From Okapia johnstoni (lineage: Eukaryota > Chordata > Mammalia > Artiodactyla > Giraffidae): a stretch of 64,000 nucleotides of DNA. How positions within the stretch are numbered: the first letter of the stretch is position 1; the number at the start of each line of letters is the position of its first letter. The stretch is taken from assembly GCA_024291935.2 (NCBI GenBank), contig JAGTYA010000026.1, forward strand, positions 9,466,001-9,530,000. Direction: 5' to 3'. A program made the position numbers and the translations under genes. Of the stretch, positions 34,481 to 47,389 are shown one piece after another. A model generated the notes under the pieces. That model worked only from the letters and a program-made list of their open reading frames with translations. It searched no databases and was not told where the DNA came from.

Positions 34481-36090
34481 GTCTTGGAGAAATGAGACAG
34501 GATGGGGGAAAGAGGAGACTATTTCATCTGCTTCCTGGACAGATTCTCAGCGCCTCCAGAAAGAGAGGGTGAGAAACTGCAGAGGGGGCCAGGGCTCAAG
34601 AGGTGCATTTGCTGCTGCTGCTGCTGATAAAATCTTTACAGAGGCTAGAATGTCAGTGGGAGGCCGAGTCTTGGTTTAACTTGTAGATAAACCAGTAGAT
34701 ACTGGTCAAAGCAGCTATTTATTTTAGCTTTGTTGGTGCTTCTGCTTAAGTCACTTATTAAAAAGTCAAAAGCCTTTAAAGTTCTTCCAAGAAAGACCTA
34801 GATTATCTTTTCCTCATGTCCTGGTTGGAGCCAGAGCTGGACAGCTGCTGCTCGCACTGGGTCAGACCCATCCCACCAGCTGCCCACATGCCCCAAGTGT
34901 GCCAGTTCCCCTTTTGAAGGGTGGGGGAACGGTCTAGAATGTTGAAGGGAGAGGCATGAAGTGCTTTGAAGACTCCACCCAGTCATTTCTGAAACTGATA
35001 CTATGGTTTTCATGGCAACCTTTCATGGCATGTCCTCAGAATACAAACTTTCCCTCCAAACATCAAATGGGTTTTCCTGGGTGAGTGTGGCTTCCTTGGT
35101 TCACCCCATCAGCGGTACCTCCGGGACACTGTAACTTCCCCCACGTGATTTGGTCGGTTCTCTGTATGTTAGAATGTCATTCTGGGGTATCCACTGTCTT
35201 TATTCTTTGCCTAATGCTATGGGGCTAAAATACTGGCGCTCCAGAAAGGTTAGAGAAACTATGCCACCTGCTCTTGTCCGTTTGCTCTAATCAGGCTGGC
35301 GTGGCTCCCAGAGGAGGCTGTGGAATGACTGGGGTGTCCCGGTACCTCAGCACCCAAGGGATGGGTGGAGTGGTGGGTGATGGCGGTTGCTGGAGAGTAA
35401 CCCTATATTCACTTGAATCTTGTGAGAGGGAGAATGTCTTGGGCAGGTGGGGCTGGGTCAATGGCAAAGGTATCCTTCATGACCCTGGATCTCTAGACGT
35501 TCCTGGATTTTTTTTCATTCTTGTAGCCCCCTCCCCTGCTGTAACCGCCCCCTTTTGTTTTCCTAATTTCCTTGGGATTCCAAAGACAACCTGTTGACCT
35601 TACTTTGTTTTATACAATGGGCAGGCTTTGCACTGAGCCAGAGCTGGATGGTCATTCAGGGTTTGGGGCTATTTCTGATCAGATCTCCCGTGGAATGTGC
35701 CTCCCTCTACTTCCAGCTAGCTGCCCCCTCCCCTCCGCAGCAGGAACAGCTGTCATGTGAGGGCCTCTCCCGCTGGCTCAGCCCTTTTGCAATCATCTGG
35801 CTGGCTCTGCCAGGATGGGGGTGGATAGTGAGGATGGGCAGAGCCAACGGGTAAGCGAGGGGACATGGCAGGACAGGGGTGCCATTGGAGGGGAAGGAGG
35901 GCTATGGAGTGGGAGGCAGAGGGGTTGCCAAGGCCAGGCAGGAGGAGTGGGAGCCGGGTCAGGGAGGTTAGGGCACTCATCAAAGGGACGTGGGGGCCTA
36001 CACTGGGATTGGAAGCTTTCTAGGTTGTAAGGGAGAGTTGGTTATAGCGGGACCTTGGCTGGTCATTCTCCACGGAGATCTGCATTTCCC

Positions 36091-36704
36091 TGACTCACAG
36101 GGGAGCCGCGGGGTGCCTTCCTGCCTGTCGTCCTGTGTGCGGGGACCTGAGTCACCGAGTTGCCTGGGGTGTTGGCAGCCCTACGGTGGCCTTGCCTGTG
36201 CCTGTGCCTTGCCCACTCCTACTGTTAGGACAGGGGTTAGCAAACACACCCCTTTTATCCCACTGCGTTCAATAGCAACTCCCCATCTCTTTGACTCCGT
36301 CTTACAGAATGTACCTCTGGGAGACCACAGCACGTAGTCCCTTTCTTTCACCCAGGAGGAAACTGGAGTCCAGAGAGGGGAAGTGACTTATCAGGGGTGC
36401 ATGCTTCTCTTTCCACAGTTCTTGCAGCCACTCAACTGAGTCACTTTTGCTCCCAAAAAAAGAGCAGAAGGGTGCTTTCCCCCAAAAGCGAAGGACAAAG
36501 CACAGTAGGTTTCGGAAGCCAGGAAGAAGGTGATATCAGCCCGAGAAGGACAGCCCTGACCCGGGTAAGGCTCGTGAAAGTGGAGCAGGTCCTAGGGCAG
36601 GGTCAGCCCCAGCGATCCAAGTCCCTGGGGCAGCGGGCAGAGGGCACAGGGTGTAGCAGAGGCGGGACTTCGAGTGACAGGAACCTCAACTATGTGGTGA
36701 CTCA
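36091..36704. promoter_or_regulatory. Cluster of four AP-1 heptamers, candidate enhancer
   Basis: Exact TGASTCA words lie at 36091-36097, 36148-36154, 36437-36443 and 36698-36704. Chance predicts about one per 8 kb, so four in 614 bases is unusual. The region is unique sequence outside the recognised SINEs. Fos/Jun binding is an inference. Confidence 0.55.
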
Positions 36705-37645
36705 GGCTCTGGGCAGCCTAGGCCCTTCCTTCCCCGCTCCAGCTGATCCCCTTAAACTGGACTTGGGAAGTGTGAGCAGAGGACGGAGAGAGAAGCCCGG
36801 GCTGATCTCCCCTCCCCCGGGGAACTGGGGGGAAAGCAGAGGAATCTGGAAAGTGTGGGAGAAAGGCAGAGTCCAAAAAAGGGGCGAGGAGACCTGCGCT
36901 CCCCTCTCCCGGCGCCTCCCTCGCGCTCCCCACTCCCTGCTGGGGAGGGGAGCTGGCTGGGGCGTTGGCTGCTCGGTTCATTCCAGCTCCCTCCCTCGGC
37001 TCCTGTTTACAAATCCCGTCCGCCCAGTCCCTAGCTCAGCTTTGGGGTTTTTTTTTCTCTCTCTCCCTCTCTCCCTCCCTCCCTTGACAGCCTCATTCAG
37101 TCCTGTTTTGCCACTTCTTTCCCTTAATCCTGGGTCCCCATTTCCTGTTATCTTTTTGCTCCCCCAGCATCCTAGCCCCCACAGCGCAGGGCCATCTAGG
37201 AATCCAGTTGTCACCGTGCATCCTCCCGCCCCACTCTCCCTGCTCCCTTTTCCCCCCCTTCACTTGCCTGGACAGCATGTCTTTGCCTTCTTACCTCCCA
37301 GTCTCTCTACTCAGGGCCCTGGGTCTTGTCTCTTGTTCTCTAATCAGCTTTAACTTGGGTTCTGCTTGGGCCTGAAGATCTCAATTAGGACTGAGTGTAA
37401 TGGGAGGGTTTCCGGTAATCTCAGCTGTCTGATCCGAGCAATTCAGGAACTCCTTATTTGAAGCCAGAGCTTTAAATACAGGCTGGGATTTGAATTGAGC
37501 TGGAGGAGGATGGGTTGACTCGGCTTCCTATGTTGAGTTTGAGTTTGGAGTTTGAGAATTGCTTAGAAAATAATGTTTGGATCCCAGAATCACCCAATAA
37601 GCTTGCTACTCCACTGGGGAAGATGATACATTAAGAATCAAAAGT

Positions 37646-37787
37646 GAGAGACTTCCCTGGTGATCCAGTGTCTAAGACTCTGCCCTGCCAATGCAGGGGG
37701 GGCCCGGCTTCGATCCTTGATCAGGGAACTAGATCTCACATGCCAAAACTAAGATCTGGTGCAGCCAAATAAATATATTTTTTTACA
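37646..37787 (+). mobile_element. CHR-type SINE
   Basis: Head GAGACTTCCCTGGTGATCCA, B box CTTCGATCCTTGATC, tail aaataaatatattttttt. Flanked by a 13-bp duplication with one mismatch, aagaatcaaaagt (37633-37645) and aagaatcgaaagt (37788-37800). Confidence 0.9.
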
Positions 37788-38843
37788 AAGAATCGAAAGT
37801 TAATGGAGAAGGGCCTGATGCTTGGCAGGGATGCTCATGTCGGAGCTGGTGTGTTGTACGGGGTGGAGAGGGGGTCTGGGAAATGCCCCGTGACTCAAAG
37901 AAGGGGTGACAGTAATTTCTGTGCTCCTAAGGCTGACATGCCAAAGGGCCCTTGACTGGACGAAAAGTCTGCTTTCAAAGAGATTGCGAACAGACTACAC
38001 CTTTCACTTCCTTCCTGGGATCAGAGTTTAAAAGCCATGATGACTCGTAGAGCAGTCGCATCTTTTCTTCCTCATCATGCACTGATTTCAGAGAAGGGGA
38101 CTGCGGGGAGAAGGGAAGGGAAGGGGAATCCCCTGGCACGGGGCCTGCCCACAGAGCGCCCCTTTGCGGTTGCTATGGAAACAGGCATAATAAGAACAAA
38201 ACAGAGGCACGTTGCCTGGCAACACAGGAGCCCAGGGTTCATCACACACATACTACCTACAAATCAGGGAACCCCCGGGGAGGGAGTGGCACTTCTGGCG
38301 AAGCTGGGGTATCCCAGTGATGACGATTCCTAGAGCTGACCTTGCTTTTCCAGTGGGTCTGGAGGACTGTGTGGTGTGGGATGCGTCTGAAGGGCAGTGG
38401 AGCACCAGCGGGAAGGATGAAATCCTCTCAGATCCCTGGGTAGCCCTTACTTTGACAGGGAAATCTGAAACAATGTTCAGACGGAGGGAACTCCTTTTAA
38501 CTAAAAAATAGCGTATCATTATGGGGGGAGTAAGATATGGGTGTAAAAGATCTGGAAGAAAAGATGACATCCAGTTTTTCCAAAGCATGGGACTCACAGT
38601 ACAAGGTAGGGTAGCATCAGAGGCTAGATCCTTCTGGACTGAGCATCTGGCGGCAAGGATTCCATCTTGTCAAGGACTCTGTTACCTGTACCACCACCAC
38701 CACTATCACCTACCCCTGGCCCAGTACTGGACACAGTAAACGTTTGTGCAAAGCTGCATGAGAGAACTACACGTGGGGGCTGAGAGCGAGGGGAACCTTG
38801 TGGGGTACAGGATGCTGTTGTATAAAGAACAAGAACTTTGGGG

Positions 38844-38971
38844 GGACTTCTCTCATGGGCCATTGGTTGAGACTCCAAGCTGCCAATGCAAGGGGCGTGG
38901 TGCAGGTTCGATCCCTGGTCAGGGAACTAAGATCCTACATGAGTGGCCAAAAAATTATTTAAAAAAAGAAG
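38844..38971 (+). mobile_element. CHR-type SINE
   Basis: Diverged head (GGACTTCTCTCATGGGCCAT), B box GTTCGATCCCTGG and A-rich tail. Flanked by a 19-bp duplication with two mismatches at 38825-38843 and 38972-38990 (aagaacaag..ctttgggg). Confidence 0.88.
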
Positions 38972-39007
38972 AAGAACAAGGGCTTTGGGGCCAGTTATAT
39001 CTGCAGT

Positions 39008-39027
39008 TTATTCATTCATTCATTCAC
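39008..39027. repeat. (ATTC)n microsatellite
   Basis: Four to five copies of ATTC, next to an A/T-rich stretch. Confidence 0.7.
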
Positions 39028-39157
39028 TTTTTTAGCAAAGTGTTCTGGCGTGATTGCTAGGTGCCAGCCACTGCTGTAGACACAGAGTACACAGCAAAGA
39101 ACAGACAATGCCTGCCTGCCTGGAGCTTAGATGCGGATGGGAGCTTGGAGTCCTGCT

Positions 39158-39270
39158 TCTGAAGGTTATGTGATTTTAGGTAAATCACTGCCCCTCTCCC
39201 AGACCATTTCCTTCCTGTGTGTGAGGATTAAATGGGCTGACACACAAGGTGCCTACAGCAGTGTTAGACA
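39158..39270 (+). repeat. MIR-like ancient SINE
   Basis: gaaggttatgtgattttaggtaaatcactg, then aggattaaatgggctgacac and caaggtgcctacagcagtg follow the order of a forward MIR core. Confidence 0.6.
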
Positions 39271-40423
39271 AGATCACCATGAAGGTAGCTCTTGGGGAGG
39301 AGGGGTCAAAGGTGAGGGCTACAGGAGTAGGCAGAAGGAGAAGGGGTGGCAGAAATTTCTAAAAGTGTTGTGTCTCCAGTTGCACCATTGAAGACTGTTG
39401 AAAATATTCCCTCTCCCTGCCAGCTTTGGTGCGGCAAGTAGCATCATGGCTTTTTAGGGGGCAGAATCTAGTTTATCCCTTCTGTACCCTCCTAGCCTAG
39501 AAGGGGGCAGGAGCCACTCCCCAGGACCACCTCCTACCATGTATCCTGACACTCCTGCCCCTGAACCAAGTACCTGGACAGTAATCCCTGCTCTGTAGCT
39601 GCTCCCCAGACCGGCCTCTCCTGCCTTCTTCTCTGTTGACCAAGAGGGTGGCCAGAACAAACAATGGAGCTGATAAGTTGGCTCTGAGCCCAGGACACCA
39701 GCCTCTGCTCTTTCACTCCTGGGGGGCTGAGGGAGCCCCAGCTGAGTTGAAGGCACAATATCCACACCCTTCCACACTCTTCCTTTCCTGTTCCAGCCCC
39801 TCCCTCCAAATTCCCATGGCCCTTTGTGCGGACCCCCTATCTTTGTGGCATATGTCGTATCATAGCTATCTTTCTGAAAAACCTAGCTGTCAATCAGCTC
39901 CCATTTTAACATGTATTGGAAACCCTGGCACTTTCAAGGAACCAAATGATTCATTTCATAAAGTTAAAACTCCTCTGGTAAACTGTTAACTGTGGTTATT
40001 TTTGGGGAGAGGGACTAGCTCGGGGGTGGAGGGAGACACCTACTTTTTATTGTTCTACTTTTCTGTACTGACATCTTTCAGAGGTGTTGATTTTTATCTC
40101 CGAAACAGCAACAAGGATTATTCTGACTTGTAGGGGCACAGGCCACTTTATCTGTATTCTTGGTCTATATTTAAAAAACTGAATACATGTTATTTAATAT
40201 GAAATAAAATTTAAAAAATCATTGATATCGGAAATAATTAGCTCTTGGTTTTTATTTTTTAAAGCATCCCAAAGTTGAATTTTTTTTTTTCTTTAAATAA
40301 GGTAGGTGCTGGGAAAGGGGAGCAGACCACAATGGAGGTGGAGGTGATTCTGAAAGTCTGGGTTTCTGATTGTGTGCTTGTGATACAGGTGGTGGGACTG
40401 CCTCTGCTCTGGGTTTGAGTCAC

Positions 40424-40484
40424 TCTGTGTGTGTGTGTGAGTGTGTGTGTGTTTGTGTGTGTGAGAGAGAGAGTGAGAGAGAAA
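40424..40484. repeat. (GT)n(GA)n compound microsatellite
   Basis: A GT run interrupted by single bases passes into a GAGA run. An AP-1 heptamer, TGAGTCA, lies immediately before it at 40416-40422. Confidence 0.85.
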
Positions 40485-41559
40485 ATATGAGAGAATGCCA
40501 ATGCCCAAGTCTGTGCTTTGACTATGTGTCTCTGCATGTCTGTGCCGGTCTGAATGTCTACACACATGTCTCCACCTTTCTGCATCCATTATCTGACTGC
40601 CTGCCTGTCTGTGGCTCCTTTGGCTGGGTCTTCCCTCCCCCATGCCTGTACCCTATGCCGGTAACTGGACCTGGGACACAGCCCCCAGGGCTGGCAGCGG
40701 AGTTGGCTGTTGGGTATTTTTAGCCTGTAAACATGTTTGCCATTTCAGAGGACAGGGCCGTTGGTCTCAGCCCCAGCCCACTCAGGATGGTACAGCGGGC
40801 CAGGTCTTCTCAGGTCTCCAGCCTGGGGTCTCACTTCCCCAGCATTCCAGAGGAGAGGAAAACTGGCTCCACGTGGGCAGTGGGTGGCCATCCAGGAGGG
40901 AGGATAAGAGGATTCATGGGGGAGAAGAGAATGAGGGTGAAGCCAGAAGGCGCCCCCGCACCCCGTCATTAAACGTTTAATAAAATCTCCGTGTAGTTAG
41001 AAGTGGCTGTGGGAAATGGCTGTAAAGTTGGAAACTCAGCGTCCAGGGGAGCGGGGCGGTGGAGGAGGGGGGTCCAAGCAGAAATAGGAAGAGGAAAGTG
41101 GAGGACAGGGAGGTAGGCAGCGCGGACTCTGCTCCTCCAAGGGGTGCAGGCCTGACTCCCGTGTCGCTGCAGCGGCCAGAGCGGCACGGTGGCACGTGGG
41201 GCGCTGGTGACCCTGATTCCAGCAGGTGGGGCCAGCGTCTCCAGGCCGGTTCTGGGGGCGGGGAGGCGCTGAGGGGCTCCCGGAAAGAGGGAGGGCGAGA
41301 AATGGGCGCGGCTGCGTCAAGAACCAAGTGAAGAACCTGGGGCCTAGGATTAGAAGGGCAGTGGGCAGCGTTGAGAGAAAACTCAAAGGTCCGCGTCAGG
41401 CTGGAGGTCGCGGCTGAATCACTCAAGCCCCCCCAGCCGCAGTCCGAACCCCTTGGTCCTTCCTGCAAAATGGGCTGATTCGCAGGTCCAGCTTCCAAGA
41501 GTTTCTTGCAGAAGAAGCCACACGCCTAAGTCAGGGGGCAGATCCAGGCCCGGTGGGGC

Positions 41560-43100
41560 CGGGGTGGGCAGTGGATGGGGGCAGGGGAAGGCAGCACCTC
41601 CGACGTGCCGCGCCCCCCGGATCCCCGCGCCCCCCGTGCCCTCCCAGCAGCCCGCTTTCGGGTCCCTTAAGGGTCGGCCCGGCTCGCCCGTCCCAGCCCA
41701 GCTCCGGCCCCGCCCGCCCCCCGCCCTCTCCCCACAGCTCGGGGCAGACCCGCCCGCTGGAGCCGGAGTTACAAGAGCCGCCTCCGCGCGCAGGGGCCCG
41801 GCCACTCGGAGCAGCTCCGCCGCGGGGACTGCACCGCCCGCCCTGCCGGACCCGCCCCGACCGGGGCTCGCCGCCTGCAGCAGCCGCAGCACCGCGACCT
41901 CGGGCCCCGCGCCGGCTATGGCTGTGCCCTGGGGCTGAGCGCGCAGGTAGGGGCGTCCGGCGCACCTTGGCGCGATCGGGGAACGAGACGCCGGGAACGC
42001 CGGAGGGGAGGTGGGTGGCAGGACTTGGGCGAGGCGCTTTGGGTGGGTGTCACTGTGAAGGCTCAACTTGGAGCAAGGTGGGCAGCCTCGGGCCGCCACC
42101 GGGAGGCCAAGCGTCGTGTCCTGGGAGCGGAGCTCCGCCTCTGGAGTTGGGGCGTTGGAAGGGGCGCAAGTTGGGCAAAGTTGGAAAATCGCTCCGAGGC
42201 GCGGTTTGCTCCAGTCCGTCTGTCTCTCGAGGGCTGATCGTTGTCCCTGCTGCACGGCCGGGCACCGGTTCTTGGCCCGGTGGCCTCGTCCCACCCCCTC
42301 CTCCTCCATGGGGCGGTGGCTCGGCGCGCGGCTCAGTGCCTATTCCGTGTTTACTGGAGAAGTTTCCGAGATCGCGGCGCGGCCCCTCGGCCCCTCCCGG
42401 CGCCCCTGCGCCCCAGCGCCGCGCACCCCGTCCGCCGTCCCTCCCCACGCCCCACACCTCCGCCCCTGACTTCGCGTTCCGAGTCCTCCGGGCCCCACCC
42501 AGTTCTGCACCGCCAGCCTCTCCCTTTCTGGCTCCCGGCGGCCCCTCAGCCTCCCTTCGGCTGCCCCGCCCTAGCCTTGCCCCTCTGTGTTCCCAGCTCC
42601 AGAAAAAAATCCCTTCTTCCTCTAGGTCGGCGGAGCCGGGAAGTTTGCAGCGCGCCCCGCGGCGGGACGGGTGGGAGTGGGGGTGGGGGACATAATTGGG
42701 GAGATTCTTGCACTGGGGGTGGGCGGGGAGTGGGGCTGTGCAGCGGCTCGGCCCTCGGGACCGCCCCTTCCCCTTCAGAGGCGGCGCTCTCTCCCCAGCC
42801 CCACTCCCAAACCCGTCCGGGCGGGATGGCCCCCGCCCCAGCGCCTGGCTCGGCGCCAGCAGCCTGAGGAATGTGGTGGTTGGAGCCGGTGACTAATTCA
42901 AACCAGAACTCGGGGAGGAGTGGCGAGGGATAAAGGGGAGGGGGGCGACGGGGCTTGTGGGGGAGGCGGGGGCCGGAGTCCGGCGGGCGTAGGGGGAGGA
43001 GGGCTCAGCTCCCCTCCCGGGACCCCTCCGCTCCCAAGGCGCGCTCTTGAGGCGACGGCGGAGGGGAGAAGTACTGCCGGGGAGTTGGAAAGGCTCCGGG
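41560..43100. promoter_or_regulatory. CpG island, probable main AHNAK promoter
   Basis: Very dense CpG with several GC boxes (ccccgcccgccccccgccct near 41705) and no TATA box near the proposed first exon. It is the nearest CpG island upstream of the AHNAK coding exons and on the right side of the gene. Confidence 0.7.
41690..41946 (+). other. AHNAK: Predicted AHNAK non-coding exon 1
   Basis: The GC-rich block ends in gagcgcgcag|gtaggg, a good splice donor after 41946, and sits at the core of the CpG island. The left edge is a guess because the transcription start cannot be read. It contains a six-codon upstream frame, ATG at 41918 and TGA at 41936-41938. Confidence 0.5.
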
Positions 43101-46100
43101 CTTAGGGTGTGTTCGGAGAACTGTGTTATATAAGGCTTTCCCATGCCGGGAGACGGTGTGCAGTGCGCGAGAGCTGGTCCTCCGCTGGCGGGCTCGGTGC
43201 CCCCTGCAGTGCCAGGGCCCCGGGATGCGGGGGCGCAGCCCTTTGGCGTCGCTGGCCACGAGGGACACGTGGGTCTGAGCAGGGCTGACTCTGCCCCGTG
43301 GGTGGGAGGGCAGCCGAATAGGCAGATGGGGCATCTAACTGGACCCCTGCACCACGTGGGGAGGGCACTGGCGCCTCCGCACGTTGTAGTCCCAGAGAAT
43401 TGTGAGCCTCGTGTGTGCCTTTCGCAGGGCGTGGCTGCCACCCGGGAGGTGGTGAGGTGCCCCCAGGGAGCCTGCTGCTGGGTGCTCTGCTCTACGGTGT
43501 GGATCTGTGAAAACGCACCGTAGAATCCTCCTGTGCCAGTGAGGTCCTTAGAGCAGGCCCTGGACCTTTGGAGGAACAAGGACCCAGATAGTTACCTCTG
43601 GGTTTTGAAACAGTTTCCTCGACTAGAATTCAGCCTCTGACTGCAGGGATCCTGTGCCCTGTGGTGCACAGCCTAGAACGTGAGAGAGACTGGGTTGATT
43701 TTGGGCGACACAGTGATGCTTTGGAGGGCTGGGGTGATAGAAGAAGGCAAGGGAGTCAGGGGAAAAGAGAGAGAGGTTGAAGATGCATTGGAAGGCCTTT
43801 TAGGGCCCCCTCACCAGGGCTGGGTCTAAATTCGGGGAGTAGATTCTCCTTTGGTGCTCCCTCTCTTCTGCCCCCAGGAGGGAAATCCCTGGGGCAGGGT
43901 GTGGCACTCACTTCCTTTCTGAAGCGCAGTGGGGAAGCTTCCTTCTTCTTGGCCCCCAAAGGATGATGGGTTGGGCTAGCCCTTGATTGGGGTGTGTATG
44001 CAGAGTGGGGAGAGAAGGGAACCTGAGGCTGAGGGGTGAGATGGGGGTGAGAGGACGGGGAAGAGGGTGGGGGCATGAGAGGTGGGCTAGCAGAGGACGA
44101 AGAGTCTGGAGTATTGGCAACGGGGATCAGAGGGTGTCTGAGGCCCTCCCCCGAAACTTGTCCTTAAAGTTTATATGCAGGGACATTGTTCAGAGAACCA
44201 GGACACACAGGAAGCCACATAGGTGGGGCTTACTGCCGATGCTAGGGGCCCTGTAGCAGTGATTCGGGGGTCCTTGTTGGGGCAACTTTGTGAAGAGCTG
44301 AGGACTTGAACCAGCCAGACTCCAGCTGAGGGGGATGTGACTGCAGGTCTGGGGCTCAAAGTGGGACCCAAAAGAGTGACTCCTGGGAGACCTGTGAAGG
44401 GAGATGGCCATCATCGGTCAACGGCAGGGAATGGGCTGGGGGTCCAGGGGTAACCTGTGTCCCAGGAAGGCCTTGGCTGGGGATGCCCGGGCACCACCGA
44501 CCTGGATTCCTAGGCTCAGTTGGAATGGGCTGGCTGGCCCGGCTGAGCACACCACCCCGAGCCCGAGGAGCTGGTTTGAGAGGTTGGGGCGAAGCTGTGG
44601 GGGTGGAGGAGTGTGTGGGTCTCTGGGGCGTGGTCATCACCTTCCTCAGCTCTTGGGAACCGCCTGGGGACAGGCAGAAGCAGACTGGGAGAGCCAGTCG
44701 GACTCCTGCTGGTAACTCTCCCTTGCTGACTCTCACCTCCCCACCACACCCTGGAAACCCCAGCTTCTCTCTCTCCCTGGAGCTGGGCTGACCTGGGGCA
44801 TGTGCACGTGAAGCAGGGGGGTCGCCCCTGGAGAGGGGTGGGAATGGGACGTTTCAACTGGTGGTCGTTAGGGCTTTCTGTTCTCCCACTGCCCCCCGAC
44901 GGGCTTCATCCAGGCTCCCAGGGAGCTGGCATTTCCCCGGGCTCTGACCATCCCGCTGGTCTCCCAGCCTTCCTGAGCTGACTGGTTTCCTCCAGGCCTG
45001 AGTGAGCCTAAGAGGCACAGCGCGGGGAGGGGGGGTCTCCTGGGTGGGCCACAGCGAGCTCAGCAGGAATGTATGTTGATGGATCCCCTCTTCCTCCCTT
45101 CAGTCTCCAGACGGCCAGCTGGGCTGTTTTATGGAAGGTCCCGGCTCTGGGGTCACCGTTTCATGGTGGCCTCGAGATTCTGCTCGTGTCAGAGCCGAGA
45201 AATAAGTGTTGTTACCTGTGAGAGGGCATCTCTGGCTGACGGGCCCGCCCTGGATGTGTCACTTCTGCTTGTGTCTGGGGCGTAAGGGGCAGGGGGTAGC
45301 CACAGGACTCTGCCCCGGTGGTGGTGGAGGTTTCAGAGGGGGTGCGGGGGCTGTAGGGAAGGACTCCAGTGAGTTTCTCCTTCCTGGACGGTTCTAGGCC
45401 CTGGAGTTTGTGTCCAGAGGCCTGAGGGAGGGTGAGCACAGGCCTGGGCGTGAGGCTGTGGCTGATGGAGGCTTCAGGGAGGGGCATCCTGCCCTGTCCC
45501 CCGGGGGCTGGAGCGGAGGTTCTAGGGGAAGGGGAAGCGCCTGGCCAGGCTGGGGGTGGCTCTCTGGCAGCTGGGCCGCGGCCTGGCTGCGAGCCCCTGC
45601 ACTAGCGGGGCCCGGCCGCTGGGCGGAGAGCTGGGCCATGGTAGCTCCCAAACTGTAATCTATCCCCCAGGGCGAGACTGAGCGAGGGAGTGAGCTCACC
45701 CCTCCTCAACTCAGCAGGGGCCTTCCCCCCTCCATCCCACCCCCGCCCCCGACATCCCTGAGCCGGTGTCTTCATCCTAGCCGTCCTGGGTCAAGGCCCA
45801 CTGTTCTCTGGAGAGGTAGCCAGGTGTGGGGACTGCCCGCATGGGGAATGTTCGAAAGCTGCCCCAGACACCCCCCTCCCCCCAAGACCTCCCAGTCCCA
45901 CAAGGAAGTCCCTCTGGGTCACGGAAGGAAGACAGAATCTATCTTCTGGCTGAAAGCTTGAACTTGGAGTGCTGGGGCTAGGGGAGTGCTAGGGGCCAGG
46001 GGACAGAGGTGGAGAAAGGCCGCTGGGCTGAGCCCTGAAAGCAGCTGCCCCCAGGGGTGGGGGTGGGGAGCTGCCCTGGAAGCCAAGGTGCGGGGAAACT

Positions 46101-47389
46101 CCAGCACGGTGGTGAGGGGCCAGGGAGAGGGACTGGAGGGGAGAAGAGGGCTGGGTGATGAGGCTGGAAAAACTTCCTGGTAGGAGTTGTGGGCGGGGCC
46201 CGTGGCCCAGGCAGCCAGGGAGGAGCTCGCAGGTGCACGCAGCCTCTGGACACCAGGTTAACAGAAACAGGCTCCCTCCATGATGGACAGGGCCTGGGGC
46301 TGCCCGGACTGGTGTCTTGTGAGCTGGTGGAGGCAGGGACTGTGAGCCTGCTTCGGGCTGGGAGGGGTTGGGAACTCAGGAGTGTCTCTGCATGCATGGG
46401 TGGGTTGTCTGTTGGCCTTGTGAGTCTTTGATCATCTTGCCAGTGCCCATGTTGCCCGTGTCTTGCAACATGTTGGTCAGATTTTCCCTGATAATTCGAC
46501 CTCCCCAACACACACACCCTATGCAAGTTGAAAGTGCCCCTGGGGTTGCACTGCCCAGAATCAGCTGACCTCAGAGTTCTTGGTGCCAACGTAGACTCGG
46601 GAGATAACTGTGAAGTTCTACTCCATTTCGAATGGGACAGGTTGTTTTTCCAGACTGAGGTCTGGCAGCTGCATTCATGGAGGTCCATTTGGAGGATTTA
46701 GCACGTGGAAGAGAGGCCATCCCTCTCTTCCTCCTTGTCCTCTGACTTGGCATCTGCCTGTCGTGGCTGTTCCCATTTCCCAGCGAGTGGAAGTGTTTGC
46801 CTTAACCTGCCTGTCGGAGCCTGTCTCCCGGTGGGCCTGTCTCTTGGTCTTCACCTGCTGGGGTCCAGAGAGTCTCCAGGTGAGCTGGGTTCTGGGCAGC
46901 TCAGGATTTCTGAGTCCTGGGGACACAGAGCTGATGAGCCTAGAACCACAAGGGCCCTCAGATCCTGGGCTTTGGGATACCTGGGGCTCTGCACATTCTG
47001 GGTATGCTGTCTCCGAGCTGGGTCGGGACGAGGCTGGTGTGTGGGCACAGATGCTAGTGGCCACTCACCTTTCCTCCTGTGCTTGTGACACGTGATGGAC
47101 ATCACTGCTTCCTGGGGGCCTCCCGCCCCTACCCGAACCTCAAGCCCTCTGTTTCCTGTGTTTTAACGTCCCCTGAAGCATCCTGGTCCCACTCTGTGGG
47201 TCTCTCTTTGGACGAGCCTGGAGGCCTGTCCACCTCCCTGTGGGTTTGTCTCTCCAGCTCTCACTGACCCCCCTCCATAGACATCTCTCTCGCCTGTGTA
47301 TCTCCCTTGTGCATCTTTCTCTGTGGCTTCTCATCCTGTGTCTGTGTTTATTTGTGTCTTCCTCCCTTTCCCTGGTTAAGACTGTTGAT

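Larger units (their letters stand above)
34481..41500. other. Long non-coding stretch upstream of AHNAK
   Basis: Mostly unique sequence with AP-1 heptamers (see 36091-36704), two CHR SINEs, MIR-like pieces near 36340-36400 and 39158-39270, a possible LINE2-like piece at about 39030-39135 and two simple repeats. The open frame 36397-37353 shows no recognisable protein and is judged chance. Confidence 0.6.

Noticed and set aside
36397..37353. 318-codon open frame on the plus strand upstream of AHNAK
   Set aside because: Low-complexity Ser/Pro/Leu translation of pyrimidine-rich DNA with no known domain. No splice or promoter support.
41553..42695. 380-codon open frame in the AHNAK CpG island
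   Set aside because: GC-rich DNA lacks stop codons by composition. The Pro/Arg/Ala/Ser translation shows no domain and overlaps several equally long frames on the other strand.
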